DNA from: Cladopsammia gracilis
Lineage: Eukaryota; Cnidaria; Anthozoa; Scleractinia; Dendrophylliidae
Direction: 5' to 3'
DNA: 64,000 nucleotides
Assembly (NCBI GenBank): GCA_022457155.1
Contig: JAJGOT010000347.1
Span: forward strand, 347,001-411,000
Shown: positions 38,522 through 50,799 of the stretch, in pieces
Position numbering within the stretch: position 1 is the stretch's first letter
Layout: each line of letters opens with the position of its first letter
Translations under genes and position numbers: made by a program
Notes under the pieces: model-generated
Databases searched by the model: none
What the model was told of the DNA's origin: nothing
The model's input: the letters and a program-made list of their open reading frames with translations, nothing else

Positions 38522-40194
38522 TTACAAGACAGCTGCCTTAAAAGGTGCAGTTTTTTTTAATCACGACCGAGAACTAGTACGCTGTAAAGGAAAAGATTGA
38601 ACTGAAATAGAAGCACGTGGCTCAAATTTAATATTGCAAACCAATGTCCAAATACGGTAAAACCGTTGACAAGCGGTCGCTCTGCGACATGTAACGCAAT
38701 CTCAAAAGATGTGTTCTTCCCTAATGCACTCCTAGATTTCTTCTGCATCTAGAAAGCACACTCCAAGGTACGAATGACTTACACCCAAAGATATTGTTCT
38801 GTGTGTTACAAAGTTATTTTTAAACGCAAAACATTCATATTTGTTTTTGATTTCACGTTTATAAGAGTGCTTGACCTTTGACAAACCTCACGCGCTCATG
38901 TAAACTCGCGAGTTGAAAATTTTGAACAAAACAGTTAAAATGTTCTATTTCTGCTCAAAAATGGTATCAAATTCTTGAAAATAGTCTTTTAAAGATGTGC
39001 TGTTGTCTGGCAGCAAGTATTATTAAACGGTTTTGTTAAAAAATGTTGTTGTGTTGTGTTTATCCGAGCTTTCAGCATCGGACTGCCGTGAAAATAAAGC
39101 TCGAATTTCACGAAAGTACTACTTCCATTTTGCGGCCTCAAAAATTTTCTTTTGAGTTGCCCATGGTTTTGAAAACAGATTTTGAAAGATGAAATAATGC
39201 TTTTTTACGTGGTGTAAGACTCTGTACTGTAGGCCATGTACCAGTCGATGATTTTCGGCGCTGAACTTTGTCAATATTGCATTGGATGAAATCGCTGAAA
39301 ATAATGTAAATATTGAAAAATCTCCCAAATATTTCAGTTTAGTTCAAACTAAGAAAATAACGGCTTAAAATGTGTATAATTATCTACCTTATATGATTAG
39401 GTATTTGTTAATCGCAATAAAATTGTTTTAGTTTTTAAAACGAGGTCTCCGCAATGCACGGTGTCATACCCGTAAAACCCGGCCCGGGAGGTGCGAAACC
39501 AAGATCACCTCGGTACGTCTAAACCAATTATCGGACAGAGGTAAAAAATATATTTTTGATAACAGTTTACCTAGGGCTACTTTGTGAATTTTTTTGAGAA
39601 TTTTGATATTTTTACTATTGCACGCCTCCGGTCGATATTTACGGACATCCGCTCTTAAACGCTTAGAACTTTTTTGGTAAACTTTCAAAACTTTTGGTAA
39701 ATTGACAGTGTATTGGTTCTATATTAAACTTTAAACAGTGAAAATGAAAACTTTAACTTTTAAGTACTTTGCTTAACTATTGCAAATTTCTCTCATTTGA
39801 CCGCGGTTACCGTATTTTCTCGATTAAACGCTCCCGGCGTTTATTTAAAACTTGGCCTCAGGGACCCGGCGTTTATTTGAAGCCGGCGTTTAATCGGGGT
39901 GCGGCGTTTATTAATGAAGTAAAATTTTCATCATTTTTTAGGTTGATTTATTATTTCACATTCTTTGAGACCCGTGCGCAGTTTGTCAAGGCGGGACGAT
40001 TTCTCCCTTGGACCCGACCTGACATAATGTCCCTGTATCTCATACATACGGTATTACATACGGCACGTGTGTATATTGTAATCAGTATTTATGCAAACAG
40101 AACAAAACGTTTAAAGTTTAAAAACAGCAATGTCGCCAACGTCCTTTATGTTTGTATCAAAAAACGTTCGCAATAATGTTTGTGTTCTAATCGG

Positions 40195-41703
40195 CTAATC
40201 TTCGTGGACAACAATCTCATTACGTTCTTCTTCGAAAATGACCGGCTCTAGATCCGCGAATGGGTCGTTTTCATCTACTGGAGCACCTTGTTCCAGCGCA
40301 GCGTAAAATGCCGCGGCCCTTTCAGTAAACTCCTCCTTCCCATTGCTTAGTGGGCCTTCTTTCTTAAAACAGTGGATTTTCTCATCTTCCGATCCGTTAA
40401 TGGGTAGCGAGATCGCACACACTTCAAAACTCTTCTTGATAATGTCACTTGCGAGGCTTTCCCAGGCCGCTAATATTCTCTCAACACAGCTGCGCCTTGA
40501 AGGTGCCTTAATGCGACCCACTGGAGTAATTTCGTGCTCGGTTTCTGCCATCCAGTCATCGTAAGCTATTTGGCACAGATTCTTAAATGGCTTGTCCCAG
40601 GACACGTCGGGAGCCTGGATGTATTTCGTGCAGCCACCAGGAATCAACGCTGCATCGACGCTAGCCTGTCGTAGGGCTTCTTTGACTCCATTCGTCATGT
40701 GGCATTTGTATGTGTCCCAGACAAGAAGCCTCGGAGCAAACGAGAGGCGGCCGACAACATACTGAATCCATTCTTCCGTCAGGCTTTCATTCATCCAGCC
40801 ATTGGCTGACGTGCGAATAACACATTTTCTGGATAATTGCCTGTCTTCATTCATTCTCTTTACATCTCTTTTTCCACCTTTGAAAACAATGAAGGGCTTA
40901 AGTTTATGCCCATTTGCCTTGGCTGCTAGGCAAACAGTTACTCTGTCTTTTTCATGTCCAGTTGACCTTATGGTGACACTCGATGCTCCAGCCTCATTCA
41001 CAGTAGTAGCACTTGGCATATCTAGCCAGACCGGTGTTTCATCCATGGCGATTACATTTGCCATTGCATACTGCTTTGTGTGAAATTTGCGCCTCAAGTT
41101 AAGAATGAAACTTATCACGCGATCAATAAGGTTGCCGGGATCATGCTGTGCAAGAGAGGTACGTTTACGCAAAGTTAATCCATTCCTGTTCATAACGCGA
41201 ACTACCCAGCCATTACTTGCTTTAAAGTCTTGTTGGGATATTACCTCGTTGTCGTCAGAACCAGCGGTGACATCGGTTCCGTTCGATAATTTGAGTTCAC
41301 GCCAAATGATCTCTCCTTTCTTGCTTATGGCCCGCCTGGAAACGCGCTGACCACGTGCTCTCATATTGTGGATCCACTCGAGCACTCTATCCTCAAGCTC
41401 AGTGGAAAGAGGCTTTCTACCACCGCCGTGTAGTCTTGTCCTTGGGTTCGCTGAAGTCTCAAGCTCCGCTTTCTTTTGGCACCATTCTCGAATTCTCTTT
41501 GCGTCCACACGAAATTTTCGTGCTGCGGCTTCCTTGCCGTTACTTTCTGCATAAGCAATCGCTTCGAGTTTTGTGCTTATACTGTAGTTGTGTCGTTTCT
41601 TTCCCTTTCCACTTGCTTCACCGCTCTGCACACGCGAATGATCATTTTCTTGACTAGATCCACTGGAAGATTCAGTGGAATTGTTGATACCTTCGTTGTT
41701 CAT
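40195..41703 (-). CDS. Pogo-family transposase
   Basis: 502 residues, uninterrupted. The Ser/Lys-rich N-terminus is followed by a BrkDBD/CENP-B-type helix-turn-helix (ISTKLEAIAYAESNGKEAAA, about 40-60, with RIREWCQKK), a second CENPB-type HTH with RKPLSTELEDRVLEW, and the DDE_1 domain: VIAMDETPVWLD, PRLLVWDTYKCH, and IQAPDVSWDKPFK giving the D-D-D triad of pogo/Tigger enzymes. It cuts and pastes the element at TA. Lies between the TIRs, 193 bp from the divergent HIRAN gene. Confidence 0.9.
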   Translation of the reverse strand: MNNEGINNSTESSSGSSQENDHSRVQSGEASGKGKKRHNYSISTKLEAIAYAESNGKEAAARKFRVDAKRIREWCQKKAELETSANPRTRLHGGGRKPLSTELEDRVLEWIHNMRARGQRVSRRAISKKGEIIWRELKLSNGTDVTAGSDDNEVISQQDFKASNGWVVRVMNRNGLTLRKRTSLAQHDPGNLIDRVISFILNLRRKFHTKQYAMANVIAMDETPVWLDMPSATTVNEAGASSVTIRSTGHEKDRVTVCLAAKANGHKLKPFIVFKGGKRDVKRMNEDRQLSRKCVIRTSANGWMNESLTEEWIQYVVGRLSFAPRLLVWDTYKCHMTNGVKEALRQASVDAALIPGGCTKYIQAPDVSWDKPFKNLCQIAYDDWMAETEHEITPVGRIKAPSRRSCVERILAAWESLASDIIKKSFEVCAISLPINGSEDEKIHCFKKEGPLSNGKEEFTERAAAFYAALEQGAPVDENDPFADLEPVIFEEERNEIVVHED

Positions 41704-41896
41704 GATCTCAAGAATGATTGAACGAAATCGAATTGCTGGTACACTGTAATTCTATGCCAGTGCTACGCATGTTAAATGACAGGTCAAGTTCTAAAATGGT
41801 AATTTCCTGCAGGGTATAGCGCTTTTGAAGTCACGTAGTAACCCAAGGATCTCAGGTATTTGGCTTTATCCTTCATATTGTAACGCTATTATACGT

Positions 41897-42364
41897 ATGG
41901 CAAATCAAGAAACCGAGGAAACATTTGAATTTGATTGCTGTGTGCGAGGGTACCAGGTTACCGAAAAACACTGGAACGATATTGCGATAGGAGAAGGTCT
42001 TATTGTATGCCATGAAGAAAACAACAAGTACGACCCTTGTGCGATGGCTGTGTACCGTGAGCATGGACCTGATAACGACAATATAAATGTCGGACACATC
42101 CCTATCGAGCTCTCATCCACTCTTTGCTTCTTCGTAAAACATGGAGGGAAAGTTTCGGCTAAAGTGAGACAGGAAACCTACAGAGCTAGCAACTTGGAAC
42201 AAGGCGGCCTTGAAGTCCCTATTACTGTTCACTGCGCGATTTCCACCCAGAAAGCACAATTTTTGACAAGGCTAAAACAACTAATAAACAAAAGCTGGAG
42301 GGATCCTCGCGATTTTAACGACAGCGAGCACTACAACAAAAGAAAGAGAGTGCGTCAGTCATAA
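41897..42364 (+). CDS. HIRAN-domain protein carried by the pogo element
   Basis: 155 residues from ATG 41897 (an upstream in-frame ATG at 41825 would add 24). FDCCVRGYQV..., VCHEENNKYDPCAMAVY, VGHIPIELSSTLCFF and HGGKVSAKV reproduce the HIRAN pattern (V-x-G, E-x-x-N-x-Y-D-x-x-A-I-x-V, V-G-y-I-P). HIRAN domains bind 3' ssDNA ends in HLTF and occur in DNA-processing proteins. Divergent from the transposase, inside the TIRs. A function in transposition (end binding or repair) is inference. No stop or frameshift. The basic C-terminus RKRVRQS may serve as an NLS. Confidence 0.7.
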   Translation: MANQETEETFEFDCCVRGYQVTEKHWNDIAIGEGLIVCHEENNKYDPCAMAVYREHGPDNDNINVGHIPIELSSTLCFFVKHGGKVSAKVRQETYRASNLEQGGLEVPITVHCAISTQKAQFLTRLKQLINKSWRDPRDFNDSEHYNKRKRVRQS

Positions 42365-42904
42365 CAACAGGAACGTGAACATTGCTATATATTTTCAATT
42401 CTGTTTTGTTGTACAGCATAACGTAGCATACATCGCAGTTAATGTTACGCCAGACTTGTTCGTTAAGCATTTATTAAAATAACAAAAGCAGTATACCGTA
42501 TAGTACGTGTCATAGCAGTGCTTTTCTAGTGAATATCTGTACTTGTTGGCTCGACGCAAATAAACGCCGGGACCTCGATTAAACGCCGGGGCCTCGAACA
42601 AACGCCCCCGGCGTTTATTTAAAAATTAGCAGTTTTGACCCGGCGTTTAAACGAGGCCGGCGTTTAATCGGAGTCCGGCGTTTAATCGAGAAAATACGGT
42701 AATACTCATAGGCTACATGCATGATTAAAATAATAAATAAAAATTTGCTTGTCAATCGGACATGACAAAATCATCAATTTGTATCAGTACGACATAACAA
42801 AACTTTCAAAATTATTGTTGTTCTGGTTAAGCAGTCACTTTTATTTCTGCGGTTAAATTTAATAAAAAGATACAGTCCTCGGTTGCATTTAACTTCAATC
42901 TCAG

Positions 42905-43111
42905 TTAGTTCTTGCAAGTGCAACACCGGGGATGCTGACATACAAAAGAACCACGTTGATCAATGTGGAACTTGTTATAATTTTGCAACAGGATATCTCT
43001 GAGGCTACTTTCACGCCTAAAGGCAACAAGGGGTGGTTTTGAGAATAACTTTCTTGTTCTAGGGTCGTTTGAAAAAAATGTGGAAATTGTCCAGAAAAAT
43101 GTTCTTAACAC
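42905..43111 (-). pseudogene. Retroelement fragment (Penelope-like?)
   Basis: Minus strand: FSKPPLVAFRRESSLRDILL then GSFVCQHPRCCTCKN, a Cys-rich ending that resembles the region between reverse transcriptase and GIY-YIG endonuclease in Penelope-like elements. Only about 70 codons remain; neighbouring sequence to 43600 is open in places without further motif. Confidence 0.3.
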
Positions 43112-43538
43112 GGGTAAACATACCGTGCATTGCGTTACGAGTTGGCAACCTTATCGAAAGTGTTAATTGATACAATAAAGCTTCCAGGAACTCGAGTGTC
43201 TCCTCAACAAATCGACTAAGGTCACTAAGCACGTGTCTAAATTCAAAATGTCTATTTGACGACATTTCGACACCCCTTTGCCAAAGCACTGGCAAATGCC
43301 TGGCAAGTATTAGTTGAGATCAGATTGATTTTTGGCCAGTTGCCACCTTTGTGAATATATGGAGTGACTGACATAAACCGAACTCCGCTTTTGCTCTTTT
43401 TCTTTTCGCTGAGTCTCATGTGTGATACGCCATGCTGACGAGTCCCAAACATAGGCACGTATTGCGTGCATGGGCTATTTTGAAAATAATTACCTAAATG
43501 ATATGAAATAGTGAAAGCAACAAAACCGCGGAAGTTAA

Positions 43539-45174
43539 GGTGGCTCGACTGGGTTTTTGAGCGACGATACCGTTTAGCTTTGAGAAACTTGTGTACCACC
43601 ACAAACGAGCCAACGGAAAATCGATTGCCACAGCTGTAGTAGAGAAAGATTAAAGTTTAAGATGAGATTAGTTTTATGGAATTCGGAGCTGCCAAAGCAA
43701 CCTTATGACGTCACTTCCTGTTTTACATAATACCGAATTACTTGTCATCAAGAGATAATTTTTGGAAAACGCTCTCTGGATCTTCGACCTGACGTACTTG
43801 TCCTTAGGTCTACAAAATTTTACAAATTTCTGTGGAAGCGTTTTCGAGAAAATTTCGAGTGAAGTTTTAAGGTGTTAAAATACAACAAAAACAAAACAAT
43901 TTTGAAATGTTATTAAAACTTATGTCTACAAGGCTTGATGAAATAATGTTTTGGTCTGACATGAATTTTATACCATACAAATACCTTAGGTGAAAATATC
44001 AAGGAAATCGCTCTGTTTGGATTTCAGAAATATTACCTTGAATATGAACTGGCCTGGAGTATTATTTCGCTTTTACATCAAAAATTGACCCTACACTTAT
44101 TAAAATTGTCATGAATTAAAAAGCGAATGACGAATTTTTTTAAAACTTAGTCCTCATAAAGAGTAATTAATATTCAATACAACTGCCAAGTTTCAAATTC
44201 ATTGAAACGTTCTAAGGCTGTCAATTTACAGCCTCAACGTAGGAAAATATTGAGCTGATTTTCATGAAAGTGATTTGTTGATCTCATTATGCGTCTCCAT
44301 TGTCTCGAATCGCCATGCAATTGTAAATTTCAGTACATAATGAATTCATAAACACTTCATTCTTTGTTTTAAGTGTTGCATGAATTCATGATGTACTGAA
44401 AGCTACAATTCCACGGTGATTTGATACAATGGAGATGCATAATGAAACAACAAGCTACAAGCGCGAAAATCAGCTCAATATTTGCCTGAGTTGGCGCTAA
44501 AAATTGACAGCCTTAGAATGTTTCAATGAATTTGAAACTTAGAGATTGTATTAAACATTAATTAATCTTCATGAGGACTAAGTTTTAAAAAAATTCATCA
44601 TTCTCTTTTTAATTCATGACAATTTTAATAAGTGCAGGGTCAACTTTTGATGTAAAAGCGAAATAACACTCCAGGCCAGTTCATATTCAAGGTAATATTT
44701 CTGAAATCCAAACGCAGTGATTTCCTTGAGATTTTTACCTAAGATATTTGGATGGTATAAAATTCATGTAAGACCAAAACATTATTTCATCAAGCCCTGT
44801 AGACATAAGTTTTAATAACATTTCAAAATTGTTTTGTTTTTGTTGTATTTTAACACCTTAAAACTTCACTCGAAATTTTTTCGAAAACGCTTCCATAGAA
44901 ATTTGTAAAATTTTGTAGACCTCAGGTCGAAGATCCAGCGAGCGTTTTCCAAAATTATCTCTTGATGACAAGTAATTCGGTATTATGTAAAACAGGAAGT
45001 GACGTCACAACGTTACTTTGGCCACTGCGATTTCCATAAAACTAACCTCATCTGAAACTTTAATTTTTCTCTACTACAGCTGTGGCAATCGATTTTCCGT
45101 TGGATCATTTGTGGTGGTACACAAGTTTCTCAAAGCTAAACGGTATCGTCGCTCAAAAACCCAGTCGAGCCACC
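43539..45174. mobile_element. 1.64-kb foldback element with TTAA duplications
   Basis: TTAA at 43535-43538 and 45175-45178. GGTGGCTCGACTGGGTTTTT at the left is complementary to the right end; the arms (~780 bp each) pair imperfectly almost to the centre near 44360. No coding capacity. TGACGTCACTTCCTG (CRE plus ETS-like) occurs in both arms. Confidence 0.85.
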
Positions 45175-45179
45175 TTAAT

Positions 45180-46300
45180 TCGAACAAAAAAAACGCTTGC
45201 AGATGTACGTTTTTTTTTTTCGAATCTTTCCGTCCACCCCCCCACCAAAAAAAAAAGTACTGACATCACGAGCTGGGAGCAAAACTCTATTTAGGTGGAA
45301 AAATGCAAAGTTTGCTTTAGTATTCTAGCCTAGAGGGTTAGCTTTGAAAATACGGTGGGAGCAAAATCACAAGTTTTGGCCAGCTTTCTTTACGGGATTT
45401 TTGGAGTTAAGGACAAAACTACGGCTCCAGTGAAATGAGCAACCTGTTTCAGTGCGGCACTGTTCAACCAGAAAAGTCTTGCACAGAAATTTAATGCATC
45501 CAAAATGAAGGCTTATTAGCGGGGGCATTGCATGGGTTTTCGGGTTTTGTCATTTTGAGATCGGTTTTTCGTTTCATGCACAGAAAATTTCCGGTTTTTC
45601 GGTTTTCATAACCGTTGCGGTTTTCTCAATTTTTTTTTCTGTTTTGGAAATCCGGTTTTCGGTTTTTATGAAAAGGGGACTTTTGGTTTTGAGTAATTTT
45701 TATCCCCAGTGCGGCTTTTTGGTTTTCACAGAAATTATGAGCGTTTTCCCGGTTTCAAAGGGGGCGTACGTCATATGCGCGCGTCTAGTCAGCGTAGTCC
45801 CCGCATCTAAGAACATGGCACTCCATGGAAATTTCTAATGCAGCTTACGTGCTCCCTCCCTGCCTCCTGGGTAACTGGCACGCATATTATGTTCGCTCCA
45901 CTTACAAAGGTTCGAATTCTTAGAATAAATTTCACACGTGTGCTTATTTCGTATTCATAAACAAAACTCAGAAAACTGCTTGTCAGCATCGCCTGTGCTC
46001 AGATACGGAGTAGCTTATAATCACAACATCTCCATTTGAAAGCTCTTCTAAGCAGAAAAAAAGTATTGGAGTACCTTGAAATTCATGTGACACCAAAGTG
46101 CTGGATAATTTTCGAAAAATGATAGAAAACACGGCATTGGAGATTTGAGCAGGTTTTGGATCATTTTATAATATTAGCGCTCGAGGTCTTAATTCTCATA
46201 AATGTTAAAAAAGGAAACATTGAGAAGCAAGAAATCGGGCCATGACTTTATCACGTGAAATAACACGTGATACGCAAGTGTTTTAGAAATAACGATAGAG
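45180..46300. other. Non-coding, with GGTTTTCGG-rich segment
   Basis: 45530-45740 is dominated by iterated CGGTTTT / GGTTTTCGG words on the + strand. Otherwise no gene or structure recognised. Confidence 0.5.
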
Positions 46301-46305
46301 AATAA

Positions 46306-46460
46306 AGGGATGTTACATGGAGCGATTTTTGTTGCAACAATTTTTGGTGGTAGCCGCAACAAAACATTGCGTTATAAATCATCGTCTGTGCGCTGTTACA
46401 CGGTGTCAACTTTAAACGGAACAACGTTGCGTTAAGAGTCGTCCCGTGTAACATCACCTT
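46306..46460. mobile_element. Small MITE with imperfect inverted ends
   Basis: GGGATGTTACATGGAGCGA at the left and a complement of AAGGTGATGTTACACGGGAC at the right. No coding capacity. Confidence 0.5.
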
Positions 46461-46575
46461 AAAACCAAGAATTTATCGCTGGAGTCTTATTCTCGTGAAA
46501 GCAAAGTAAGCAAAAAAGGAAACACTGACAACAGGTGAAATATGACGTGAACACAAGTGTTCTAGAAATAAAACT

Positions 46576-46731
46576 GGGGCCGGATTCACGAAACCCTCCT
46601 AAGTTAAGACATATCATATCCTAAGTATTGTTTCTTAACAATAGTCTATTGTCATTCCAACAATAGGCTATTGTTAAGAAACAATACTTAGGATATGTCT
46701 TAACTTAAGAGGGCTTCGTAAATCCGGCCCC
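46576..46731. mobile_element. 156-bp palindromic MITE
   Basis: GGGGCCGGATTCACGAARCC... to its complement; the whole element is a near-perfect palindrome centred near 46652, with the AACAATA(G)..TATTGTT core. Confidence 0.8.
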
Positions 46732-46989
46732 TGGAGAATGAAACTAAAGATTATCTTTAGTAGAGAGTTAAATCTCGTGAAAAACATAGGCAAAGAAGGA
46801 AACGCTGAGAGCCTAGAAGGGAGCAATAATTTTACTTGATACACAAATGTTCTAGAAATAACGCTAGAGATTGAAACCAAAATATTATGTTTAGTTGAGA
46901 TTTTATTCTCATGAAAGTGAAATAAACAAATAATTAAACACTTGAGCCAAAAAGTGCGTCATGACTTAAATATTACAGTGTTCTATTTA

Positions 46990-48860
46990 TAAAAAGTGCG
47001 CTTGTGCTTAATAAAAGGACTCGGCACATACATTATGCAATAGTGTGCAATTCTTCTGTTAACTGGTTTGAATACAAGGCGATCTGCAAATCATTTTAAC
47101 TGAAAGACTTTTGTTTGACCCCGCTTTTTTTACGTGAAGAAACTACCCAAGAGTCACTGATCAAAGGTGCGTACTTTTACAGTAATCCAGCGACATACCT
47201 GTAATCGTTGTAACACGTTAATACATAATTTTAATTGCTATCACCTACACAGGACTTTTTAGCGACTATAGTGATTTCAGAAAACTCATGAAACAAATTG
47301 AAACGGTCATTGTTAAATAGTCAACAGTAAACGAAAGAAAGCAATGGGTTTAGTGTCCTTTTGTGTGTATTTGTCAAATTTATTTTTCAAGGGTTATATG
47401 AAACCACTCGCCTCAACGAAAGTCTGTTGTCTACCCCTTATGCACTTTCATTTCTCGTGAAGTTATAGCCCATGTAAATTCAGTTTATATTTAAATCTTA
47501 TTTAACTTATTACCAATAATTTGTTCTAGTTCCAACGCCAGCACTCACGTCCACATTGAAACTCCTCCTAAATAGTCGGCGTTTTTTAGATTGTTGAAGG
47601 CGGCATACTCTGTGCATGTCTTCGTAACCAGCGAAAATGGCCACCCTTGTTGCAGATTTGAACATAACTGCAAAACAAAAATGTAACGCCGTGAAATTAA
47701 ACTTATTTCCACTCTCCTAGAATTCATGCCGAGGAGTTCAATCAAAGCTGAAAGCGAAAAAAACGTCTCTCAACCAGCTCATGAAAGACTGGATTTTGAT
47801 GACGTCACTTTAAGAGGTAGGGAGAACATTTAACATCAGACATAGTGATTTGAAATGTCAGTCACATTTCACTTATATTATGTACTTACCGCGTGCAACA
47901 CTAAATAGTAATAATTAATTTTCCTACACAGTCCTTAAACACCCGTAACAGCAGACATATACAGAATCGGTATCAATGTTTTGCCTATCAAATTAACATA
48001 TGTGCATATAAGCTAAAAATCCGAAAACTAAGAACGATATATTACGGCGATACTACAAATTTGCATATTGATTTATCGAATCTACTCTGAAAATCATAAA
48101 TTGTTGAATGATAAGGTGTTACTCCAAAACGTGAAGTATTGTTTGCTTTTTCGCCCAAAAGATCGACAAAAAAGATTGTTATCATGTCCTATTTGACTTG
48201 TTAAGCTATGTCTAGACTTGTTTTAAGCGGTTGGTTTGGATTTTTGTGGACATCATGTTTGTTTTATGGACGAACTTCCGGTTTATTGGTTTTCACTTCC
48301 GGTTAGTCAGTGGCGAACTTTTCATCGGACTACGAGTACGAAAGGGTTATATCGACATATTTTCTTTTGTTAGAACAATAGAATATTAGAACAAGAAAAG
48401 AACGACAATACAATAGAATAGAATGCCATAGAATATTTTAGAATAGATTATTTTACCTAATACAAAGAGGGTGTACAATGTACAATGGAGCTTATTAATA
48501 TATCGAGTATCACATGGAAATCGCCCGTACGAAATTGAGTATGAGTACAACTTTTCAAACCTAGTTGCATGCTCCAGATAATCCTATACCTAGAGTCTCC
48601 TTATCTTCTGGTGAGTGATAGGAAGGACTGACAGCTCTGGGGACATGACTGGCTTTGAATTCACAAGTCGTACTCGTACTCAATCTCGTACTTGTATTCA
48701 AGTGGAAAGTTCACTAGTAGTACTCTGTCTAAGGGGTGCAATATGACCATGCGCAGTACGACCGAGACCACACAGAATCTACTTATATTATAACCTAGGG
48801 TGGGGGGACCAAACTTGAGTAATGCAGGTGTGCGAAAAATTCTTAGTCAGGCTCTCCAAA
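46990..48860. other. Gene-free stretch
   Basis: AT-rich with only short unrelated open frames; no recognised repeat or gene beyond single CRE-type words. Confidence 0.4.
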
Positions 48861-48879
48861 AACTACAGTGCTCTTAACA

Positions 48880-50110
48880 CTATCCAGACCGGGGACGCGG
48901 GGGGGGGGCGGGGGGGTGGGGCTTTTGGAGCCCGCTCGAACTTTGAAGTTGTGTCGTTTCAAAACGGTCGATGCAATGACCACCAAATTTGGTGACTTTT
49001 CCTAAAATTTATCTGGAAACATTTTCCCGTTAGCGTTTTTTGTCCACCGACATTGACGTTTCCATAGCAACCGCTTTTTGACACCTATGTTTTACAAAAT
49101 TAGCATTTTTCGCTTTAATCAAGATTATTTCAAAGTTTTCTTATCGAATTAATATATTCCACTTAATTTAGCGATAATTGATCAAATTATGTATAATTGT
49201 TTATTAATTAAGCTTAATTAACGGTTATTTTAGGAAAATGTGGAATATGAAATGTCAAAATCCAGGATGGCGGATCGAAGTTTTACTAAAGGTCTTTTCT
49301 CTCTATAATTTTATTATTGGTTCATATTTTGGATTGTAAAACATTTGCTCACAATAAACTAAGCTTTATTTTTCGGTGTTTTTACCGAAATAAACACGTT
49401 TGGACTAATTCAAGATGGCGGATCCAAGATGGCGGATCCAACATGGCGGACAATAAAGTGGGAAATTTATTTACCTGTCTGTGTAATTGCATTATCTCTA
49501 AACATTTATTGTCAAAATATCATAAAATGTCCTTTTCACTTGAGAAAGCTTTTTTGAATTCATTAGGTACAAGAAAAGCCATAATTTGCAAAGTTATCTG
49601 TTCCAGTTTTTAAGAAAATGTACACATCACTTCGATGACGTCACATGCTGTTACCATGGCAACAAAGTGTACGAATTCATTAACTTTTACTCCTGCATCA
49701 ATATGTGAAAGTTTGGTATGAACACTACCATTTGTTTCAGAGATATGCCTTATAGAACGTTTCAGTTGGTTATTTCATTGTATATGACGTCATAATGACG
49801 TCACTGTTATTGTTAACAACAAAAACAGTGTTAGTAAACATAAGACTTTTATCAAATAGGTAGCTGTTAAAGTATTGTTGTTATATGTTCAAAATTGAGA
49901 AAATATTGATGGAAGACTGTTTTAGCCAATAAAATCGACTATATGACGTCATAATGACGTCACGTAACGTCATTATGACACCAATGTATCTGTAGTTACT
50001 AGAATTCATGACAACATCAACCTGTGTAAATTTGCTGGCCATAGCATAAGCGGTTTCAAAGTTACATAGGGGGGGGGGGGGGCTTCTGGAGCCCCCCCGG
50101 TCCCAAGCAA
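48880..50110. other. Repeat-derived block with CRE and RFX motifs
   Basis: Between poly-G tracts at about 48900 and 50070, each followed by a G-rich CTTTTGGAGCCC-type phrase. It contains three (C)AAGATGGCGGATCC copies (49410-49450), TGACGTCA at 49636-49643, GTTACCATGGCAAC (49650-49663), and paired ATGACGTCATAATGACGTCA words (about 49785-49802 and 49945-49962). No gene. Confidence 0.45.
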
Positions 50111-50799
50111 TTGAAGAAATAATTGTTTTTTCAACTTTATTGATTAATTTTTGTTTATCTTGGACAATTGACCTCGACAACAGCGGTTCCTCATTAAGGA
50201 TCGACTGTAGCCATTGATTTTTGTCGGTAAAATTAACCTATATATAGGATAATAAACTTTCACCGTCTCACAATCGGTGTCTTGCTAATGAGTTTCGAAA
50301 ATGTAAGGTATCTCTGAACCCTTTTAACCTTTGCTAAAAGTTGTATCTTAACATGCTAATTACAATTCAGTATAAAAATGTTTTTAAACAACGCGCATGA
50401 TGCCCCTAGCAACCATTGAGTGCCCCTTCGCAGCACGGCACTAGCCTATTTTTCTAGAATAAATTGACTATTGTCACGATAATGGATACTTTCAGATTTT
50501 TGTTTGTATTCTTCAAAATTAATTAGGATACCATTCCACATTTCAATAACTTTTACAATTAGTTTACCACACAAGAAAAGAAAAAGGGGTTTATATCATC
50601 GAGCAAGTAATAGCTTAGCTAAGAGATGAGTAATGCCTATCAAAAGTTTGTATTAGACATATGGCAGTAAGATCCCTGGGTTTAAAGTCTGTTCCGAAAA
50701 TATGGTTGACACTTAATATCTTCGGCTAGATTGCCTAAACAGGGTTGAAATTGTCCCTGAATGTAAATCTTGACGTCTTCTTCTGCCTTAACGCATAAG

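Larger units (their letters stand above)
30937..39654. mobile_element. 8.7-kb TTAA-flanked transposon (Kolobok-like by TTAA) with ~0.88-kb inverted repeats
   Basis: Flanked by TTAA (30933-30936 and 39655-39658). Ends GAGCGGATGTCCGTAAATAT and complement. The inverted repeats extend to about 31812 on the left and 38770 on the right with scattered differences. It encloses a multi-exon gene on the minus strand. TTAA duplication suggests Kolobok or piggyBac relatives; the encoded protein is neither obviously piggyBac nor THAP-bearing, so the superfamily is left open. Confidence 0.8.
39810..42699. mobile_element. 2.9-kb pogo-type transposon
   Basis: TA duplications at 39808-39809 and 42700-42701. 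Termini CCGTATTTTCTCGATTAAACGC and complement. Near both ends GGCGTTTA(A/T)T repeats are clustered (four to five copies on the left, about seven on the right, both orientations). Carries an intact transposase (minus) and a divergent HIRAN gene (plus). The intact frames and near-perfect ends suggest recent activity. Confidence 0.9.
46220..46990. repeat. Diverged tandem repeat unit of ~230 bp
   Basis: Words such as TGTTYTAGAAATAACG-TAGAGA, followed by TTATTCTCRTGAAAG, recur near 46260, 46555, 46845 and partly 46200. The units are interrupted by the two small inverted-repeat elements at 46306 and 46576. Confidence 0.4.

Noticed and set aside
49317..49613. 98-codon + strand frame
   Set aside because: Passes through CAAGATGGCGGATCC repeats and has no domain.
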